Shown: positions 60,068 through 64,000 of the stretch, piece by piece
How positions within the stretch are numbered: position 1 is the stretch's first letter
How the letters are laid out: every line of letters begins with the position of its first letter
Program-made: the position numbers and the translations under genes
The notes under the pieces: generated by a model
Told to the model about the DNA's origin: nothing
Databases searched by the model: none
The model's input: the letters and a program-made list of their open reading frames with translations, nothing else
From: an uncultured Clostridia bacterium
GTDB lineage: Bacteria; Bacillota; Clostridia; Saccharofermentanales; Saccharofermentanaceae
Direction: 5' to 3'
Assembly (NCBI GenBank): GCA_946537885.1
Contig: CAMNGC010000003.1
Location: 62,001 to 126,000, forward strand
Length of the DNA stretch: 64,000 nt

Positions 60068-61561
60068 TTATAAGATAGCGAGCATTATCAGCAGATAGGC
60101 CGTGCCGTGAACCATGGCAACAGCAAGAGCAGACGGAGAATGCCTTCCTACCGGTACCGTAACTATTGCCGGAAGCACCGTAGATGCAAGAGCTGCGGCT
60201 CCCCAGAGGGTCAATGTCCTGTCATGGAGCACAAGTCCCCCGATCAAGGCCAAAAGCCCCGATACACACATAATGCCGATGATCCTTGAAGTATCGCCTG
60301 CCGCCAGACTACCGTGCCTACGCTCGAAAGAGATCAGTCCCGCGATGATCGAAGACAGGATGGCCGCCACCACAACAAGACCTATGATATATCCGGCAGC
60401 AACTGACAGATCCGTAAACAGCATGAAGGCCAAGATCAGATAGATGATAATGGTAAGAGTCATGAAGCCCATCTCGGCAATCTGCCTCATAGAAGGTCTT
60501 CCTTCCACCTTTCCTATCTTGGCTATGGCTATTACCATATCAACTGAAGCTACAACAAGAGGGGTAAGCAGCAGGATATACTTGACCATAGAATGGGTCA
60601 CACCTATCCGCGACAGGATAATGGCCAGCATACCGGAAGCAGCAGATGCCGCAAACATCACGGTATATACCCTGACTGGAATAGTAATTGTACTTATACG
60701 GTTTTTCTCACCTTTAGACAAAGCTGCAGGATATGACATAAAGTAGAGACAGAAAGCCGCGATTCCTGCAAAGATCGAGAAAACGGCGAATGAATACCAG
60801 TTGGTGATATCCGATTCTTTTATCTCATCTGAGACCAAACTTGAATAAGTAAGATTCAGATACTCAGCCAGTTCCTTTTGGAATATGGGACTTAAGAGCA
60901 TTCTATCTCCGCTTGCGATCTCAAAATGCGACAGAGACAGATAGCGGTTCTGTTCGCTGCTGACATAGCAATCCGAGGGGAACAAGCCTCCGCTGCTGAT
61001 AGACTCTCCGTAGACTGTATCATCCCCGGAGATCCTCTCATAGATCAGTCGGGCGCCGGAGACATCCTCCACGCTTCTGACATCATCTCTGCCTGCGAAC
61101 ACCGCAATATCTTTCGATGGGGCTCTGCTGTTAATCCCTTCCATAGAAGCGTTGCCCGGGAACTCGGGGCAGACAAGGACAAAACCGTATACATTAGACT
61201 GTGAAGCAAATGCAGTTACGTGATTGAAGCCCTTATCACCGACCGTCATGATCACAAGATCGCGATCATCATATTTGTCGGGAATAACGAGTTTGCCGTC
61301 CTCATATGAATCTGTTTTCGATACCAGATCATAATCAAAACCTGCAGCATTTATACTTGTTCTGAAACCCGCGGAAGGAAATCTTCCCTCCGAACCGTAG
61401 ATCAGAAGCAAAGGCGAAGAATCCGATACACCCTTGTAAGACAGACCGAGCAGCACTGACATAAGTATCAGCACGGAAATGATGACGGCCATACCGACAA
61501 TGCGAAGCGCCGGCAGTTTCTTTGCCGAAGCTTTCTGTCTTCCCTGAGCCGTTTTCTTCAT
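60068..61561 (-). CDS. Unrecognised protein: extracytoplasmic alpha/beta-like domain plus polytopic membrane region
   Basis: 497 aa from ATG 61561, which overlaps the murC stop (TGATG); AGGAG lies nine bases upstream. After a membrane helix (about residues 19-40) comes a soluble region to about residue 250 with alternating strands and helices ('LLLIYGSEGRFPSAG', 'VYGFVLVCPEFPGNAS', 'DIAVFAGRDDVRSVED', 'YLSLSHFEIASGDRMLL') that recalls an alpha/beta-hydrolase fold, but no GxSxG nucleophile is visible. At least seven hydrophobic segments follow. I do not recognise the family. Coupling to murC suggests an envelope role; this is inference. Confidence 0.7.
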   Translation of the reverse strand: MKKTAQGRQKASAKKLPALRIVGMAVIISVLILMSVLLGLSYKGVSDSSPLLLIYGSEGRFPSAGFRTSINAAGFDYDLVSKTDSYEDGKLVIPDKYDDRDLVIMTVGDKGFNHVTAFASQSNVYGFVLVCPEFPGNASMEGINSRAPSKDIAVFAGRDDVRSVEDVSGARLIYERISGDDTVYGESISSGGLFPSDCYVSSEQNRYLSLSHFEIASGDRMLLSPIFQKELAEYLNLTYSSLVSDEIKESDITNWYSFAVFSIFAGIAAFCLYFMSYPAALSKGEKNRISTITIPVRVYTVMFAASAASGMLAIILSRIGVTHSMVKYILLLTPLVVASVDMVIAIAKIGKVEGRPSMRQIAEMGFMTLTIIIYLILAFMLFTDLSVAAGYIIGLVVVAAILSSIIAGLISFERRHGSLAAGDTSRIIGIMCVSGLLALIGGLVLHDRTLTLWGAAALASTVLPAIVTVPVGRHSPSALAVAMVHGTAYLLIMLAIL

Positions 61562-63015
61562 CAGGTCTGCTCTCCTGAAGGGCAAAGCTCGTCGCCTAAG
61601 TGCCTGATGTCTTCAGGTCCTAAGATAAGGATGATATCGTCAGGCTCGATAAGCTCATCGATCCTCTTCTTAAGATCTTCCTTGTCGGCGAAGAATTCCG
61701 CATCGCCACCGCGTTTATTGATCTCATCGGCAATATCCTTGCTTGAGATCTCTCCCGTATTGATCTCACGATCCGAGAAGATCTCCGAGAACAGCACCTT
61801 ACGGCAAGGCAAAAGCGAAGTTACATAATCTTCGAAAAGAAGCTTTGTGCGGTTAAATGTCAGCGGCTGGAAAACTACCAGTATATTGTTGTGAGGCATA
61901 TTCTTTGCCGCCTCGATGGTAACTCTTGCCGCAGTCGGATGATGTGCATAATCGACTACCACCGTGCAGCCCTTATACTGCCCCTTAACCGTATATCTTC
62001 CGTCGGCGCCGCCGAATTCGTTCAAAGCCTTAATGATCGCATCAGCTTCTGCCCCGTTAAGGTGAGCGCAGGCCGCAGCGATAAGCGCATTATCAATGTT
62101 ATGAGCGCCCGGGATCCTAAGCTTGGCTCTTCCCAGCTTCTGTCCGTGGCAAACGATATCAAAGGCCGGCAGACCATCGATAAATTCGATATTAACCGCC
62201 TCGTAATCGGCCTTCTTACCGGTATAAACGCAGATCTCGCCCTCCCTGGCGCAGGTGATAACAGAAGACATGGATCTTCCCTGGCTTCTTCTCCTCTCCT
62301 CAGCCTCCTTGAGGGCCTTTGAAGTATTGCCGTCTCTTCCGGTCACTACCACATATCCCTTATCATCAAGCTTATCAAGGAACTGAGCGAAAACATCTAT
62401 TACATCCTGTATAGTCGGATAGCAGTCAACATGATCATGATCGATGTTGGTAATCGCCGCCGTCGTCGATCTGAACTGCAGGAATGACCTCTTGAACTCA
62501 CAGGCCTCGGACACAAAAAGATCCCTGTTCTGCCCCAGTCTTACAGTACCGCCGAACACATCCAACTCAGCTCCCAGATGAACTGTAGGATCCTTGCCGG
62601 AATCAATGAGCATAAGGGAGGTCATCGATGTGGTGGTCGTTTTGCCGTGGGTGCCGGAGATATTGATAACATTTGTATAGCTCTCCGTAAGAAGTCCCAG
62701 AAACTCTGATCGGTCATAGATCTTAAGTCCCTTCTCCTGAGAGACGGCTACCTCGGGATTATGCGGCAGGATGGCAGCTGTCTTGACAATATAATCAGGA
62801 GCAAACTCTTCTATATTCTGTGCCTTCTGGTCGTTATAGATCTTGATCCCCATAGCCGCCAGATGCTCTGTCCTCTCCGAGGGGAACATATCCGATCCGC
62901 CTACCTCGAAGCCGTAGCCTCTGGCAAGCAGAGCCAGACCGCTCATGGAGATTCCGCCTATTCCTATGAAATATATCTTAGAACCGGCTTTCAGTTCGTT
63001 AAGTCCTGATGACAT
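61561..63015 (-). CDS. murC: UDP-N-acetylmuramate:L-alanine ligase
   Basis: 484 aa from ATG 63015 (MSSGLNELKAG), with GGAGG eight bases upstream; nine further upstream codons are open but unsupported. 'IYFIGIGGISMSGLALLARGYG' is the MurC N-terminal Rossmann loop, 'ISGTHGKTTTTSMTSLML' the ATP loop and 'VVVDYAHHPTAARVTIEAA' the central motif. It adds L-alanine to UDP-MurNAc. It is separated by about 26 kb from murE/murF, so the Mur ligases are split here. Confidence 0.97.
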   Translation of the reverse strand: MSSGLNELKAGSKIYFIGIGGISMSGLALLARGYGFEVGGSDMFPSERTEHLAAMGIKIYNDQKAQNIEEFAPDYIVKTAAILPHNPEVAVSQEKGLKIYDRSEFLGLLTESYTNVINISGTHGKTTTTSMTSLMLIDSGKDPTVHLGAELDVFGGTVRLGQNRDLFVSEACEFKRSFLQFRSTTAAITNIDHDHVDCYPTIQDVIDVFAQFLDKLDDKGYVVVTGRDGNTSKALKEAEERRRSQGRSMSSVITCAREGEICVYTGKKADYEAVNIEFIDGLPAFDIVCHGQKLGRAKLRIPGAHNIDNALIAAACAHLNGAEADAIIKALNEFGGADGRYTVKGQYKGCTVVVDYAHHPTAARVTIEAAKNMPHNNILVVFQPLTFNRTKLLFEDYVTSLLPCRKVLFSEIFSDREINTGEISSKDIADEINKRGGDAEFFADKEDLKKRIDELIEPDDIILILGPEDIRHLGDELCPSGEQT

Positions 63016-63059
63016 ATATATCGCCTCCGATTTATGATCCAAAAATCTTTTCGAAAAGT

Positions 63060-63065
63060 ATTATA
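63060..63065 (-). promoter_or_regulatory. -10 element upstream of murC
   Basis: TATAAT on the minus strand, about 45 bases before the murC ATG. No convincing -35 hexamer is at 16-18 bp, so the call is tentative. Confidence 0.4.
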
Positions 63066-63088
63066 CTATACAATCCGTCCCTTGGAAC

Positions 63089-64000
63089 TTAAGCTTGCAC
63101 TTTGGCCGGTTCATTGTAAAGAGCTTTTAATACGATCGGAGTCGTTATGGAGCTGATGATGATCAGAAGGATAACGCATGTAAAGAAAGCGGGATCCAAC
63201 ATACCGACGCTTAAGCCTCTCTGAGCGACAATAAGAGCTACCTCGCCTCGGGTCATCATACCGACACCGATCTTGAGCGAGTCGCGGGTAGAGTAACGCA
63301 TTATCTTGGCGATAAGACCGCAGCCGATGATCTTTGCAACCATTCCCACGAATACGAAGGCCAATGAGAAGACCAAGATATTTGTATCGAGGTTGGACAA
63401 GTCAGTCTGAAGACCGATCGAACAGAAAAACACAGGGCCGAAGATCATATAGGAGTTAACATCCATCTTGCGGTTGATGTAGTCGGAATCCTTAAGGGAG
63501 CAGAGGATGACGCCGGCAACGAAAGCGCCCGTGATATCCGCTACGCCGAAATTATTCTCGGCAAGGTATGCAAGACCGAAGGCCAAAGCCAGTCCCATGA
63601 TGGGGATACGCCTGGTGTGGGGATATTTCTTGTCATAGATCTTAAAGAGCTTATAGACGATAAAGCCGACTCCCGTGGCAAATACAAAGAAGAGCAGAGT
63701 CATCAGAAGAACATTGGCAGGATCTGCGTCAGGATCCTTAAATCCGATGACGAAGGTAAGCACGATAATACCGATAACATCGTCGATGATGGCCGCACTC
63801 ATTATAGTGGTGCTGACTTCTTCCTTGATCTTTCCGAGGTCCTTCAAGGTCTGGGCAGTAATGCTTACGGACGTAGCCGTCAGTATGGTGCCGATAAATA
63901 CCGCCTTATAGAATTCGTCATCGCCCCATGGCGCAAAGCCGTAGAAAGCCATATATAGAATAGTACCGAAGACGAGCGGAACAAACACGCCGAAGCATGC
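63089..64000 (-). CDS. CPA2-family cation:proton antiporter, 5' end beyond window
   Basis: About 303 residues are visible and the frame continues through the right edge without a start, so the N-terminus is missing. 'TILTATSVSITAQTLKDLGKI' and 'AAIIDDVIGIIVLTFVIGF' carry the conserved DD region of the Na+/H+ exchanger fold, and 'GVADITGAFVAGVILCSL' and 'MMTRGEVALIVAQRGLSVG' are typical CPA2 motifs. Ten or so hydrophobic segments are present. No C-terminal TrkA-N domain follows; the protein ends AKVQA after the last helix. Confidence 0.92.
   Translation of the reverse strand, partial: ACFGVFVPLVFGTILYMAFYGFAPWGDDEFYKAVFIGTILTATSVSITAQTLKDLGKIKEEVSTTIMSAAIIDDVIGIIVLTFVIGFKDPDADPANVLLMTLLFFVFATGVGFIVYKLFKIYDKKYPHTRRIPIMGLALAFGLAYLAENNFGVADITGAFVAGVILCSLKDSDYINRKMDVNSYMIFGPVFFCSIGLQTDLSNLDTNILVFSLAFVFVGMVAKIIGCGLIAKIMRYSTRDSLKIGVGMMTRGEVALIVAQRGLSVGMLDPAFFTCVILLIIISSITTPIVLKALYNEPAKVQA

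Overview
The window looks like a chromosomal segment of a Clostridia-class Bacillota, probably an anaerobic gut or rumen type. Pointers are a DUF4364 gene, an L27 protein with the cleavable N-terminal extension next to its protease Prp, a SufCBDSU system with SufU, a gut-type polyamine operon, and AGGAGG-like ribosome binding sites. Nearly everything is on the minus strand; only the DUF4364/DHH pair (55.7-57.2 kb) is on the plus strand. No rRNA, tRNA, transposase, integrase or CRISPR array was seen. Both edges cut genes: hemW on the left and a cation:proton antiporter on the right.

Layout. 0-0.7 kb: hemW (partial), then a tandem array of 40-bp hairpin repeats. 1.0-7.1 kb: polyamine operon speA-speE-speB-carboxynorspermidine synthase-nspC behind a good promoter and a leader of about 370 nt. 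7.1-12.5 kb: transsulfuration genes and mnmA, followed by an AAA ATPase/DUF4276 pair that resembles a split OLD/PARIS-type defence module; the operon opens with a Cys-containing leader peptide and terminator. 12.6-12.9 kb: two dispersed repeat families side by side and the terminator of the next operon. 12.9-35.2 kb: a very long co-directional block running mraZ-rsmH-ftsL-ftsI-ktrB-ktrA-murE-murF-ftsW-murG-ftsQ-ftsZ-nrdR-response regulator-histidine kinase-nth-recG-rsmD-coaD-coiled-coil protein. This dcw cluster has potassium-transport genes inserted and lacks mraY, murD and ftsA. 35.4-38.6 kb: TIR-transmembrane-propeller protein with a coupled 25-residue upstream ORF. 38.7-39.8 kb: PadR/DUF1700 module. 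40.1-45.7 kb: DUF4011 helicase-nuclease with a DUF45 metalloprotease. 45.8-51.7 kb: suf operon ending in a FliB-like protein. 51.9-54.0 kb: Sel1/TPR - J-domain - HIRAN operon. 54.2-55.6 kb: pgi. 57.6-60.1 kb: rplU-prp-rpmA-obgE. 60.1-63.0 kb: murC and an unrecognised membrane protein. 63.1 kb to the edge: antiporter.

The core is housekeeping (envelope growth, division, Fe-S assembly, polyamines, sulfur amino acids, DNA repair). Accessory, possibly defensive or stress genes sit between these operons: ATPase/DUF4276, TIR protein, DUF4011 helicase-nuclease, and the HIRAN/J-domain trio. The most unusual non-coding features are the 53-bp-period hairpin arrays, a second 21-bp palindrome family at operon boundaries, the structured speA leader, the leader-peptide attenuator ahead of the transsulfuration operon, and a four-box MraZ operator just downstream of the dcw promoter. 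All coordinates and motifs were read by eye; no database search was run.
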